Positions 29,875 to 38,721 of a stretch of DNA of 64,000 bases are shown piece after piece; position 1 is the first letter of the stretch, and each line of letters opens with the position of its first letter. Origin of the DNA: Anaeroglomus sp964630775. GTDB lineage: Bacteria; Planctomycetota; Phycisphaerae; Sedimentisphaerales; Anaerohalosphaeraceae. Location: the NCBI GenBank assembly GCA_964630775.1, contig CAZVYY010000027.1, forward strand, positions 1 through 64,000, written 5' to 3'. The notes below the pieces were generated by a model. That model did no database searches, was not told where the DNA came from, and saw only the letters and a program-made list of their open reading frames with translations. The position numbers were made by a program, and so were the translations under genes.

Positions 29875-30597
29875 ATGGCAGTACTCAATGTCAATATCGA
29901 TCATGTGGCAACGATTCGTCAGGCCCGTCGGGCGGATGAGCCGGACCCGGTCTGGGCAGCGGTGGAGTGCGAACTGGCCGGCGCAAACGGGATTACCGTC
30001 CACCTTCGTCAGGACCGCCGGCATATCAACGACCGCGATGTGCGAATCCTCAAAGAGACCGTGGCCTGCAAGTTTAATCTCGAGATGTCGATGGCAGAGC
30101 CTATCGTTAAGATAGCAGAGCAGGTATGTCCGGATCAGGTAACGCTTGTCCCTGAAAATCGAGCTGAACTGACCACCGAAGGCGGACTGGACTGTGCGAA
30201 TAATCTGAAGCGGATCATGCAGGTCGTCAAACGGATGCATAAAAAGCATATCCTCGTCAGTTCGTTCATCGCCCCGTCTGAAAAACAGATTCTGGCCTCG
30301 GCAGAGGCCGGCTGTGATGCCGTCGAATTCCATACCGGCTATTATGCCAACGCCGTGACGGATGCAGCCATTGAGAAGGCCCTGAATGAATTGCGGGATG
30401 CCAGAGACATCGCTGTTGCCGCAGGCCTGATCGTCCATGCCGGCCATGGCCTGACCTATCGCAACATCGGCCCGGTGGCAAAAATTGAAGGCCTTTGCGA
30501 ATTCAATATCGGCCACAGCATCGTCTCCCGGGCGGTCATCGTCGGGATGCGAAAGGCCGTCGCCGAGATGCGGCGTTTAATCGAATTGAATCATTAA
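29875..30597 (+). CDS. pdxJ: Pyridoxine 5'-phosphate synthase
   Basis: 240-residue TIM-barrel enzyme, the family length. It opens with the hallmark LNVNIDHVATIRQARR, and RRHINDRDV, EFHTGYYAN and HAGHGLTYRN follow, supplying the conserved His and Glu residues of the active site. It condenses 1-deoxyxylulose 5-phosphate with 3-amino-2-oxopropyl phosphate. AAGGAG lies 6 bp before the ATG. It is probably cotranscribed with dapA 51 bp downstream. Confidence 0.97.
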   Translation: MAVLNVNIDHVATIRQARRADEPDPVWAAVECELAGANGITVHLRQDRRHINDRDVRILKETVACKFNLEMSMAEPIVKIAEQVCPDQVTLVPENRAELTTEGGLDCANNLKRIMQVVKRMHKKHILVSSFIAPSEKQILASAEAGCDAVEFHTGYYANAVTDAAIEKALNELRDARDIAVAAGLIVHAGHGLTYRNIGPVAKIEGLCEFNIGHSIVSRAVIVGMRKAVAEMRRLIELNH

Positions 30598-30648
30598 CTA
30601 AAACCCTATTAAGGGAATACGAATCATTAACCATTTTGGAGATTGACC

Positions 30649-31527
30649 ATGTTTCACGGCGCGCTGGTTGCCCTGATTACGCCTTTTCACGATGGACAGG
30701 TGGACTATCAAACTCTCGAAGAGCTGGTGGAGTTTCAAATCGAAAGCGGCTCGGACGGTATCGTTCCAGTCGGCACCACCGGAGAATCCCCGACTCTTTC
30801 CTATGAAGAACACAAGGAAGTCATCAAGCGGGTCGTGGATGTGGTGGCCGGGCGGATCCCCGTCATTGCCGGCACCGGCTCAAACAGTACCGCCGAGGCC
30901 ATTGAACTGACCGAGTTTGCCAAAAAGGCCGGGGCCGATGCATCGCTGCAGGTTTGCCCGTATTATAATAAACCCACGCAGGAAGGCTTTTATCAGCACT
31001 TCAAGGCCATTGCCGAAGAAGTCGATATCCCGCTGGTGCTGTACAATATTCCGGGACGCTGCGGCGGTACGGGACTGGCCATCGATACCGTGGAACGACT
31101 GTCCAAAGTAGAAAATATCGTCGCCATCAAAGAAGCAACCGGGTCGCTGGATTTTGCCGCGGAAATCGCCCAGCGGACGGATTTGGCGATTTTATCCGGC
31201 GATGACTCCCTGACGCTGCCGATAGCCTCGGTGGGCGGCAAAGGCGTCATCAGCGTTGTTGCCAATATCGTCCCGGCCGATGTCAAGGCCATGACCGACC
31301 TGATTCTCGAAGGGGATTTCGTGTCGGCCCGCAAATGGCATCGCAAGCTGTTCCCCCTGGCCAAAAGCATGCTGAGCCTGGCCACCAACCCGATCCCGAT
31401 CAAGGCCGCCGCCGCCATGCTGGGGATGGCCTCCGATGAATTGCGTCTGCCGATGGTTCCGCTGGATGACAGCCAGAAGACCAAATTACGCACCATGCTC
31501 AAAGAATACGGCCTGCTGGAAGGGTAA
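30649..31527 (+). CDS. dapA: 4-hydroxy-tetrahydrodipicolinate synthase
   Basis: 292-residue TIM-barrel aldolase. Schiff-base Lys161 is in AIKEATGS and the triad Tyr132 in YNIPGR; GTTGESPTL is the phosphate/carboxylate loop. It condenses pyruvate with aspartate semialdehyde in the lysine and diaminopimelate pathway, feeding peptidoglycan. The start at ATG 30649 has GGAG 7 bp upstream (a TTG 6 bp earlier is less likely). It is followed by a strong terminator. Confidence 0.96.
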   Translation: MFHGALVALITPFHDGQVDYQTLEELVEFQIESGSDGIVPVGTTGESPTLSYEEHKEVIKRVVDVVAGRIPVIAGTGSNSTAEAIELTEFAKKAGADASLQVCPYYNKPTQEGFYQHFKAIAEEVDIPLVLYNIPGRCGGTGLAIDTVERLSKVENIVAIKEATGSLDFAAEIAQRTDLAILSGDDSLTLPIASVGGKGVISVVANIVPADVKAMTDLILEGDFVSARKWHRKLFPLAKSMLSLATNPIPIKAAAAMLGMASDELRLPMVPLDDSQKTKLRTMLKEYGLLEG

Positions 31528-31598
31528 GCCGTAAGGTGTTGTTTTAATCTGCCGATTACAGAATTCAATGTCACCTTGTTTGTGAATTGCCATCAACA

Positions 31599-31633
31599 AA
31601 AAAAGCCCCGCGGTTTCCCGCAGGGCTTTTTTA
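31599..31633. terminator. Bidirectional rho-independent terminator
   Basis: Hairpin with AAAAGCCCCGCGG against CCGCAGGGCTTTT (one bulge) flanked by an A run on the left and a T run on the right. It stands between the convergent dapA and H-X9-DG pilin genes and can serve both. Confidence 0.85.
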
Positions 31634-31677
31634 ATTTTGAGAGGTTGCACCATAACATACAACCCAATTCATGACGA

Positions 31678-32724
31678 TTAGGGCTCTGTTAAATCTGTAA
31701 GAGTCGACTTGTGGTCGTTGACCAAAACGCTGTCGTCGGTAACTCTCGGATAGAAGCTATTACGACTTGCATTGTACACGCCTCTTCTCCACGTCCTTTG
31801 GGTAGAGGGGAGAGTTGAACCGGGTGTATACTCCCAGGGCGTGTAAATGTTGTCATTTTTCGTAGAAACGTCAGTTCTCGTTTCATAGGCCGAATGCCCA
31901 TCCGCATACAATACATTCTGACCTTCACGGCCATGCGGCTGCGCGTTAGCACAATCTTTTTCCCATTTCAGCAGGGTAACGTCAGCAGCGCCCCAGTCAC
32001 CATCTTGCTTTGTTGCTGCACCCAACAAGCCCACCACATCGATATAATTATCCGCAGAAGGGCCACCCTTAGTCGGTAATTTATTATCAAACCATGGGTT
32101 TTTATCAGCCATTACCGCAAACGAAGCAGACCTTGAACCCGTTGCTGCGTAACGGCTCTTGCCGCCTGTGGGGGTTGCCAAACTCGCATTGTAAGGATTA
32201 TGATAAGCATAGCTGACAGTTTTTGTCGGACCTTCTGCAGGTCCAGCGCTGCTATCCCCGGGATGACCGAAATCCCACAAATCAACAATATCAAAAGGCG
32301 TACCGCTATCTCCGGTATTTCTCCCGCTGAACTCCTGCTGGCCGCCGGCAGGACAGACGAAGCTTTTCGGGCTGACGTCAGCTTCACGAACCAGCAGATA
32401 TAAACTGGCACCAACCGTCAGATTGTTACGGCTTGCCGCTGCAAGACCCGATGCACCTATCGACCGTCTCCATCCGTCTGTTCCGCAATTATCCGACCAT
32501 TGCCGACCGGTACCCCAGCCTCCGCCCTGAACGGCGTACTGGTCGTCATAATCGTTGGCATACACCATCTGGGCATTTCCAAGACCTTTGAGGTTGGTAC
32601 CGCAGATGACGCGCTGGGCGATCTTTTTGACCTTGTTCAGTGCCGGCATCAGAATGGCCAGCAACATGGCTATGATCGCGATCACGACCAATAGCTCGAT
32701 CAGTGTGAAACCTTTCTTTTTCAT
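31678..32724 (-). CDS. Prepilin-like protein with H-X9-DG motif (DUF1559-like group)
   Basis: 348-residue exported prepilin-type protein. The leader MKKKGFTLIELLVVIAIIAM shows Gly-1, Phe+1 and Glu+5. Near the C-terminus HGREGQNVLYADGH fits the H-X9-DG processing-associated motif seen in planctomycete and lentisphaeran prepilin-like proteins; the family is expanded in those phyla but has no proven role. The mature part has several Cys (CGTDGW, CPAGGQ). The GAAAGGAG ribosome site is strong. It stands alone, far from gspE/gspF, with a long structured leader (see 32764-33049). Confidence 0.9.
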   Translation of the reverse strand: MKKKGFTLIELLVVIAIIAMLLAILMPALNKVKKIAQRVICGTNLKGLGNAQMVYANDYDDQYAVQGGGWGTGRQWSDNCGTDGWRRSIGASGLAAASRNNLTVGASLYLLVREADVSPKSFVCPAGGQQEFSGRNTGDSGTPFDIVDLWDFGHPGDSSAGPAEGPTKTVSYAYHNPYNASLATPTGGKSRYAATGSRSASFAVMADKNPWFDNKLPTKGGPSADNYIDVVGLLGAATKQDGDWGAADVTLLKWEKDCANAQPHGREGQNVLYADGHSAYETRTDVSTKNDNIYTPWEYTPGSTLPSTQRTWRRGVYNASRNSFYPRVTDDSVLVNDHKSTLTDLTEP

Positions 32725-32763
32725 GACTTTCTCCTTTCGGTTACGAAATTTTGCAGAATCAAA

Positions 32764-32830
32764 CGCCTCCTGCGATTTGGACGATAATTGCCAGTGTATG
32801 TCCCGACGCAGGACACGCTATAAGGAGGCG
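32764..32830 (-). promoter_or_regulatory. Structured leader element upstream of the H-X9-DG pilin gene
   Basis: In the 290-nt leader (33014 to 32724) two complementary octamers, CGCCTCCT (32764-32771) and AGGAGGCG (32823-32830), enclose an inner TGTCC/GGACA hairpin (32799-32803 and 32811-32815, 7-nt loop). On the RNA the outer stem would hold an AGGAGG-like sequence about 40 nt before the true ribosome site. It matches no riboswitch class that I know. Confidence 0.4.
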
Positions 32831-33020
32831 CCGGCAAAATTTCTTACATTTCTCAAAACTGCTTAAAAACACACTGTTCTTAAACTACCGCTTCATTGTC
32901 GGCCCAAACTCCGGCCTATGAGAAATGCCGAAAAGGAAGGAGAAAAAGAATGAGCTAATAATTGCATTAATTTATAATAACTACTGACACCCGACCTTTT
33001 CACATCATCTCACTATTTTG

Positions 33021-33049
33021 AATATATATCAGTATAAATACGGTGTCAA
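33021..33049 (-). promoter_or_regulatory. Sigma-70-type promoter of the H-X9-DG pilin gene
   Basis: Minus strand perfect -35 TTGACA (33044-33049), 17-bp spacer, -10 TATATT (33021-33026). The start point near 33014 means a leader of about 290 nt before the ATG at 32724. Confidence 0.75.
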
Positions 33050-33381
33050 GTTTTTTTTGAAAAATTCCGATAATATTCGTTTTTTCTTGGTATGATTTGC
33101 CTGTCTTATCTTTTTGTGAATGCCAAAACGCATTGATTTCACTCCAATAGCTGACTATTCTATACAATATCCATCTGACACATCGCTTTTATTTGTTCTC
33201 AATTATCATCACATTCGATTTTATTTACGGCAATTTCGCAGCTACGGGCCAGCCGTCTTTCCATTCGAGGGCAGAAATCTTTATCTCAGGCCGGCCGGCC
33301 TGGGAATGATAAGCATGGGATACGAGACAACACCAGTCCGGTTTCAGGGGAACTTCGCGGTGCCCCGGCCGCACATCTATA
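33050..33381. other. Intergenic region, no gene supported
   Basis: AT-rich to about 33230, then GC-rich. An open frame on the plus strand from 33120 runs into the end of the beta-lactamase-like gene but has no ribosome site and a composition unlike an exported or soluble protein. A perfect palindrome CAGGCCGGCCGGCCTG (33287-33302) could fold behind the beta-lactamase-like stop, but no T run follows. Confidence 0.5.
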
Positions 33382-34569
33382 TCACTGCTGCCCCGCTACC
33401 CACCGCCCGACGATATTGGCAATCTCTTTACGCAACGTCCCGATGGAGCCTTTGTCGTCGGGGTGGACCCGGTTGGTCAGGATGATGATAAACACTTTGG
33501 CATCCGGGTCGCAGACGATGGAGGTCCCGGTATAACCGCTGTGGCAGAAGGCCTTCGGATTGGGATAGTCTCCTTTCATGCCGGCATACGAACTGCTGAC
33601 ATCGAAGCCATAGGCCCTGCCCAGGGTCTGTTCGGTCGTCAATAACGCCACCGATTTACTGCCCAGTATCCGGCAGCCATTGGTCTGCCCATCATTCAGC
33701 AGCATCCGACAAAAGGCGGCCAGGTCCTGCGCCGTCGAAAATATCCCGGCATTCCCGGACACGCCCCCCATCAGCGCTGCCAGCGGGTCATGCACACTGC
33801 CTCGCAGGAGCACGTCCCCTTGCAGCGTTGCGGCCGCAATCCGCTCCCGCCACAGGGGCGGCGGATTATAGCGGGTGCTGGTCATCCCCAGCGGGACAAA
33901 GATATTGTCGCGGGCGAATGTATCCAGCGGCTGGCCGGAGACAATCTCCACAATCCTGCCCAGCGTAATATAACCGAGGCAGCTATAGCGAAATGTCGTC
34001 CCCGGCTCATTCAAGGCCTTGAGGGAACAAATTTTATCCAGCACCTTATCCGGGCAGACAGGGCCGTATTCCCTGCTGATGGCTGCCGCATCGGTATAGG
34101 CGGGCAGGCCGGAGGTATGGGACAATAGATGCTTAATCTGCACTTTTTCCTTGCCATTGCAGGCAAACGCAGGCAGATATTGGCCAACCTCATCCTCCAG
34201 ATGAATTTTCCCCTGTTCAACCAGAATCAGAACCGACGTCGCAGTTCCGACCGGCTTGCTCAGAGAAGCTATATCAAAAACCGTATCCTGCTGCATAGGC
34301 TCCTGGAATGGCTGGCTGACACTGCTGCCGAAGGCCTTGTAATACAGGGTCTTATCCCCCTGCCCCACCAGCACCACGGCGCCGGGGAAATGCCCCTGTG
34401 CGATTTCGCCCTCGACAAGGGTGTCAATCTGGGATAAGTCGGGGACTGGTGCCTGTGCGGATTCAGCCTGCCTGAGAGAAACAGGAACCTCGGTCGGGGC
34501 TTTTTTATAACATCCGGCCAGAATCCCCAGACTGATGGAGGCTGCTGCAACTCGAATCGTGTAGGTCAT
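33382..34569 (-). CDS. Beta-lactamase-family (class C-like) serine hydrolase lipoprotein
   Basis: 395-residue putative lipoprotein: signal peptide with lipobox LAGC (Cys at about residue 19). The serine hydrolase domain has SxxK as SLSK in DIASLSKPVGTATS, the second motif as YSCLGY (the YxN Asn is replaced by Cys), and the third motif as HSGYTG. This is the esterase/D,D-peptidase-like group rather than a true antibiotic-resistance enzyme. The ATG at 34569 has GAGG 5 bp upstream. It is divergent from namZ with overlapping promoters; in Bacteroidota related serine hydrolases are found beside namZ, which supports a role in muropeptide handling. Confidence 0.88.
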   Translation of the reverse strand: MTYTIRVAAASISLGILAGCYKKAPTEVPVSLRQAESAQAPVPDLSQIDTLVEGEIAQGHFPGAVVLVGQGDKTLYYKAFGSSVSQPFQEPMQQDTVFDIASLSKPVGTATSVLILVEQGKIHLEDEVGQYLPAFACNGKEKVQIKHLLSHTSGLPAYTDAAAISREYGPVCPDKVLDKICSLKALNEPGTTFRYSCLGYITLGRIVEIVSGQPLDTFARDNIFVPLGMTSTRYNPPPLWRERIAAATLQGDVLLRGSVHDPLAALMGGVSGNAGIFSTAQDLAAFCRMLLNDGQTNGCRILGSKSVALLTTEQTLGRAYGFDVSSSYAGMKGDYPNPKAFCHSGYTGTSIVCDPDAKVFIIILTNRVHPDDKGSIGTLRKEIANIVGRWVAGQQ

Positions 34570-34586
34570 CGTTTCCTCAAAAAGTA

Positions 34587-34615
34587 TTGGCATTTTGTCG
34601 GACAATTATTATACT
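34587..34615 (+). promoter_or_regulatory. Sigma-70-type promoter of namZ
   Basis: -35 TTGGCA (34587-34592), 17-bp spacer, -10 TATACT (34610-34615). The -10 overlaps that of the opposite promoter at 34608-34635. Confidence 0.7.
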
Positions 34616-34635
34616 GAAAGCCGGATGCGAATCAA
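34608..34635 (-). promoter_or_regulatory. Sigma-70-type promoter of the beta-lactamase-like gene
   Basis: Minus strand -35 TTGATT (34630-34635), 16-bp spacer, perfect -10 TATAAT (34608-34613). It shares four bases of -10 with the plus-strand namZ promoter. Confidence 0.7.
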
Positions 34636-34667
34636 GCCGGATCGCAGCATCTTAGGAGTTTGAGAGG

Positions 34668-35882
34668 ATGTTCACTATCGTCGGAGTTTTGACCGCCCTG
34701 TGCCTGGCCGCCCAGCCTGTCGAGCCGCAGCCCATCCGAACAGGACTGGACCAGATTGAAGCACACTGCAGCCTGTTCGAAAACAAACGCATCGGCATCG
34801 TCGCTAATCATACCGCCCGTAACAGCGAAGGCCAATTCATCGTTGATGTTTTCGGCCAAATGAAAAACGTGTCAGTTACAGCACTATTCGGCCCCGAACA
34901 CGGATTCGAAGGCGTCGCCCAGGATGGAATCAAAGTGACCGACGCATCTTTCAACGGCATCCCGATTTATAGCCTGTATGGAAAGACAAACAAACCCACG
35001 CCGGAGATGCTGGCTAAAGTCGATATGCTGGTCTTTGACATTCAGGATATCGGGGCGAGGTTTTACACCTACATTTACACGATGGCCTATGCCATGGAAG
35101 CGGCCGCCGAATGCGGCAAGCCGTTTGTGGTGCTGGACCGGCCCAATCCCATTAATGGCGTCAGCGTTCAGGGCAATATCCTCAATCAAGATTTCGCATC
35201 CTTTGTCGGTTTGTATCCCATCCCCGTTCGCCACGGCATGACCATCGGTGAACTGGCCAGGCTGTTTAACGGCCAGAAATGGCTCAAAAACGGCATACAG
35301 ACAGACTTGATTGTGATTGAAATGGCCAATTATCAGCGCAGCCTGTGGTATGACCAGACAGGGCTTGCCTTCATCAAACCCTCCCCTAATATGACCCGCC
35401 TTGATGCGGCGACGGTTTATCCCGGCATCTGCCTGCTGGAAGGGACGAATCTGTCCGAAGGCCGGGGAACGGACCAGCCATTCCTGCAATGCGGTGCCCC
35501 CTGGATCGATGCCCAAGCCTTCGCGACGCAATTGAACAAGGCCAATCTGCCCGGCCTGCGGTTTGCACCGGCACGCTTCACCCCCACCACTTCCAAGTAT
35601 GCCGGTCAGGAATGCGCCGGCGTGCAAATCACCATTACCGACCGACAGCTTCTGGATCCCTTCTGGAGCGGCGTTCATCTTGTCCAGACCGCCTGCAAGA
35701 TGTACCCCAGAGAATTTGAATGGCGGCAGTCGCACTTTGATCACCTGTGCGGCACCAACCAAATCCGCATTGCCATCACAGAGCAAAAGTCTCTGGATGA
35801 CATCAAAGCCCAGGCAAAAAAACAGCTCGAGGCCTTTCTAATCATACGACAGGAATATCTGCTCTATCCAGATACTCAATGA
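34668..35882 (+). CDS. namZ: Exo-beta-N-acetylmuramidase NamZ family (DUF1343, GH171)
   Basis: 404-residue exported protein; the N-terminus MFTIVGVLTALCLAAQPV is a short signal peptide. DUF1343/NamZ marks are KRIGIVANHTA, ALFGPEHGFEG with the conserved Glu and His, LVFDIQDIGARFYTYIYTM, VLDRPNPING and a late LLEGTNLSEGRGT. Characterised NamZ releases MurNAc from the non-reducing end of glycan fragments in the periplasm during wall recycling. AGGAG precedes the ATG. It has its own terminator and is divergent from a serine hydrolase of the beta-lactamase fold, a plausible peptide-side partner. Confidence 0.93.
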   Translation: MFTIVGVLTALCLAAQPVEPQPIRTGLDQIEAHCSLFENKRIGIVANHTARNSEGQFIVDVFGQMKNVSVTALFGPEHGFEGVAQDGIKVTDASFNGIPIYSLYGKTNKPTPEMLAKVDMLVFDIQDIGARFYTYIYTMAYAMEAAAECGKPFVVLDRPNPINGVSVQGNILNQDFASFVGLYPIPVRHGMTIGELARLFNGQKWLKNGIQTDLIVIEMANYQRSLWYDQTGLAFIKPSPNMTRLDAATVYPGICLLEGTNLSEGRGTDQPFLQCGAPWIDAQAFATQLNKANLPGLRFAPARFTPTTSKYAGQECAGVQITITDRQLLDPFWSGVHLVQTACKMYPREFEWRQSHFDHLCGTNQIRIAITEQKSLDDIKAQAKKQLEAFLIIRQEYLLYPDTQ

Positions 35883-35928
35883 TTTCCCAACGGGACTAAA
35901 GTTGATTCATCGATGCGGCGGCAATAAA

Positions 35929-35968
35929 AAACCCGTTTGGCTATGTTATTGCACAACCAAACGGGCTT
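35929..35968. terminator. Bidirectional hairpin terminator
   Basis: Inverted repeat ACCCGTTTGG / CCAAACGGGC (35931-35940 and 35957-35966) with a 16-nt loop. It is flanked by AAAAAA on the left, giving a T run on the minus strand for the Gfo/Idh gene; the plus side has a poor T run. Confidence 0.7.
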
Positions 35969-35986
35969 AATAAAGTTGAATAGCCA

Positions 35987-37312
35987 TTACGCTTTTTTCT
36001 TGTAATCACGGTAGTTATGGCCAATCCATTCAGGATTGCCGGTTCCGCCGGCAAACGCACATTGTGCCGGATCCCACTTGATGGCCTGATGATAACGGTA
36101 CGCCAGATTCATCAGATGGCAGCAGATGGCCGAACGACCGCCGACCTGCTCATTGGTAATGGGTTTCTTGCGTGTCTGTATGCATTCCATGAAATCATCC
36201 ATGTGGCCGGCTTTGACCTTATAGAGCCGCACCTTGGCATCCTTGAGATATTCGCGTTCCACCATCATCAGTTTGGATTCGAGCGAGCCGCCGTCTTCCC
36301 GATCGGTGTATTTCGAAATAGTCTTATCGCCAAGAATAAACCAGAACCTGCCTCGATTGACGCGAATCTCGCCCTTTTCACCGTACATGTGCACGCCAAA
36401 GCCGTCCTTATGAATCACCTCAGTCCCATTGGCGTAAATCAGCTTCGCGCCGCGTTTGGCATTGGCATTTTCCGGTGGAAGAATTTCAACCGGCCCGCTG
36501 TCATCCATTCCCAGCGCCCACTGGGCGATATCCAGATGGTGCGCGCCCCAGTCGGTCACCATGCCGCCGCCGAATTCCCAATAATTCCGCCAGTCCGGGA
36601 AGTGGTCATGCATCCCGCGCGGACTCAACACCGAGCTGTAAGGCCGCATAGGCGCCGGCCCAACCCACAGATTCCAGTCCAGTCCCGGCTCCATGGCTTC
36701 TTCGGGCAGGTCGCACGGCCGGCCGGGGTCGCCGAAACTGCATTCGATACGTCCGATTTTTCCGATGATGCCGTTGCGAGCCAGCTCACAGGCAACGCGG
36801 AATTCCGCCGACGACCGCTGCATGGAGCCGGTTTGATGGACGCGACCATACTTGTCCACGTCCCGCATAATATCGATGGCTTCCTGAATATCGTGAGTCA
36901 GGGGTTTCTCGCAATAGACATCCTTGCCGGAACGCAGGGCCGCCAGATTCTGGATGGCGTGCCAGTGGTCAGGCGTGGCGATGCACACGGCATCAATATC
37001 TTTGCGAGCGATGATTTCCTCGAAATCGACATAGGCTTTGCAATCGGCCGTACCCTGATCCGGGAAACGGGTGTAATAGTCATTGACTCGCTTGAGGGCA
37101 TTTTCACGACGTGTGGTATCGACATCACAGACCGCGACGACCTGACCACGGGAAAGGAATCCGTCCAGCAGGCCCCGGCTTTGCTTGCCCATGCCGATAA
37201 AGCCTATCGTGATGCGATCATTGGGTTTAGTCTGTGCCGCCCAGATGGAGGAGGGTAGTATCATCGGCGCGATGGCCGCGGCCTTCAAAAACGCCCTGCG
37301 TGAGGTTTTCAT
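35987..37312 (-). CDS. Tat-exported Gfo/Idh/MocA-family oxidoreductase
   Basis: 441-residue dehydrogenase-like protein with a twin-arginine signal (MKTSRRAFLKAAAIAPM) ending near IWA, so it is folded with cofactor and exported to the periplasm. Rossmann motif ITIGFIGMGKQSRG, the EKPLTHD motif with the Lys used by sugar dehydrogenases, and WGAHHLDIAQWAL in the C-terminal domain. The substrate is unknown. Such secreted Gfo/Idh proteins are abundant in planctomycetes among polysaccharide-use genes. The ATG at 37312 has AAAGGA in front; an earlier in-frame start is unlikely because it would bury the Tat motif. Confidence 0.92.
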   Translation of the reverse strand: MKTSRRAFLKAAAIAPMILPSSIWAAQTKPNDRITIGFIGMGKQSRGLLDGFLSRGQVVAVCDVDTTRRENALKRVNDYYTRFPDQGTADCKAYVDFEEIIARKDIDAVCIATPDHWHAIQNLAALRSGKDVYCEKPLTHDIQEAIDIMRDVDKYGRVHQTGSMQRSSAEFRVACELARNGIIGKIGRIECSFGDPGRPCDLPEEAMEPGLDWNLWVGPAPMRPYSSVLSPRGMHDHFPDWRNYWEFGGGMVTDWGAHHLDIAQWALGMDDSGPVEILPPENANAKRGAKLIYANGTEVIHKDGFGVHMYGEKGEIRVNRGRFWFILGDKTISKYTDREDGGSLESKLMMVEREYLKDAKVRLYKVKAGHMDDFMECIQTRKKPITNEQVGGRSAICCHLMNLAYRYHQAIKWDPAQCAFAGGTGNPEWIGHNYRDYKKKA

Positions 37313-37508
37313 CGATTCAGTCCTTTCACTATCATATATTATAGCATTCAACCACTTCTCGACTTTGTATTTACATTTCAACAGAAAGAGGCTTATCTTT
37401 GTATGACAAATTCAGACCTGCCGAAGTTACAATAGTCAGGATACAATATTCATTTTTCAGTTCAAAATACCACTTTTGGACTATAATTTAAAATTATGGT
37501 CTTTGCAA

Positions 37509-38339
37509 TCATTCCAAAACCGGAATATTAGGTTCATCCGGCTTCCATCGCAGGCCGGGGATGTCTTCTTTTTTGACCTCCAGAACGCTGCCATTACGCA
37601 AATAGACTTGGCAGGTCCCGTGATAGTCCGTCGTCGCCATCTCCGGCCCGCCAACCAGATTCCACCGCCTCGGATAAACCTTTCGATCTTTCAGATATTC
37701 GTACCGATTGTCCTGCTCCTTGCTGAAATGCTGATAGAACGCCCGCTGCTGAACGGATTCGGCTCTTGGGCCGGAGTCTTTTCCGTTATCGGTCTCAAAC
37801 AAAAACACCATATCCTGCGGCTGTTCAGAGGGCTGACTTTCATACAAATACTTATTCAACGCATACGTACATTCCACCTCGACTGCATCGGAGGCCGGAC
37901 AATAGAAGCCTTTGGGGGCGACATCTCCATAAATGCATAGCAAATCACACCATTGGTCCGGGGCGGGGTATACATTGTATTCATCCTGATAATACAGAAA
38001 AGCTGTATATACTCCATAAAACATATTCAGCCTGCAAACGGTGCGATGAATCGTTTTTCTGACCTTAACCAGCCCCGGCAGGACAAGGGCCAGCACGATA
38101 AGTACAATCAGGACATGTTTTAGTCGCGGGTCAAGCCGTCTGTTTCCAGAAGGTCTGGGATTGGAGTATTGAATCGCAGCAAAAATCAGACAGCCCACAC
38201 CCGCCGCGGCCAGTATCGGCCAGATAATCGAAGCCATCAGACAAAGGATACCCAGCCCCACCGCACACACAATCTGAATAATTCGCCGACTCCGGCCGGG
38301 ATTAGTTCCAGATATTGCCTCCGTCGCGTTGTCGGTCAT
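37509..38339 (-). CDS. Membrane protein of unknown function with pilin-like C-terminal domain
   Basis: 276-residue protein I do not recognise by name. It has three hydrophobic segments (IIQIVCAVGLGILCLMASII, PILAAAGVGCLIFAAIQ, VLIVLIVLALVLPGLV), then a soluble domain with GFYCPAS, CTYALNKYL, DMVFLFETD and a final beta-rich part (GTCQVYLRNGSVLEV). Those pieces resemble the globular half of prepilin-like H-X9-DG proteins, with the pilin leader missing. The ATG at 38339 has AGGAAGGA in front. A sensor or scaffold role is conceivable but not supported. Confidence 0.75.
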   Translation of the reverse strand: MTDNATEAISGTNPGRSRRIIQIVCAVGLGILCLMASIIWPILAAAGVGCLIFAAIQYSNPRPSGNRRLDPRLKHVLIVLIVLALVLPGLVKVRKTIHRTVCRLNMFYGVYTAFLYYQDEYNVYPAPDQWCDLLCIYGDVAPKGFYCPASDAVEVECTYALNKYLYESQPSEQPQDMVFLFETDNGKDSGPRAESVQQRAFYQHFSKEQDNRYEYLKDRKVYPRRWNLVGGPEMATTDYHGTCQVYLRNGSVLEVKKEDIPGLRWKPDEPNIPVLE

Positions 38340-38721
38340 TCCAGTCCTTCCTGTTTTTTCTCCATCATACAAATTTTGATTCACAGGCCTATGCATAACA
38401 ATAAAAACCCTGTATGTCCATTAATTTCACAAAAACACATGAAACAACAGAAAATAGACCGTGAAAAAAAATAGTGAGCACAAAAATTTTCAATTGAATT
38501 TGCCCCACCTCTTTAGGTTCAGATTTCCCAGGCCTAAATCCCACAGGATCTGGCAAAACCAATTGCAAGACAAACATATCTCTATATATTAAAACGACTT
38601 ATGCAATATTTATTGCAATAAAACAGAACTCTTTTCAAATCTGCTTCAGAACAGATTGCTGAATCAGGCCCGATAAACAGGGCAAACAGGGTATTTCAGG
38701 TCATATTTTATTGGCTCATGC
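38340..38721. other. Long AT-rich intergenic region with a perfect palindrome
   Basis: About 380 bp with no gene. A palindrome TGCAATA-TT-TATTGCA lies at 38602-38617, about 105 bp upstream of the -35 of the PEP-CTERM gene, a plausible distance for an activator site. Nothing else is clear. Confidence 0.5.

Noticed and set aside
33287..33302. CAGGCCGGCCGGCCTG as a terminator
   Set aside because: Self-complementary, but there is no loop or T run; may be chance in a GC-rich patch.
33120..33485. 121-codon plus-strand open frame
   Set aside because: No ribosome site, runs antisense into the beta-lactamase-like 3' end, and shows no domain or signal.
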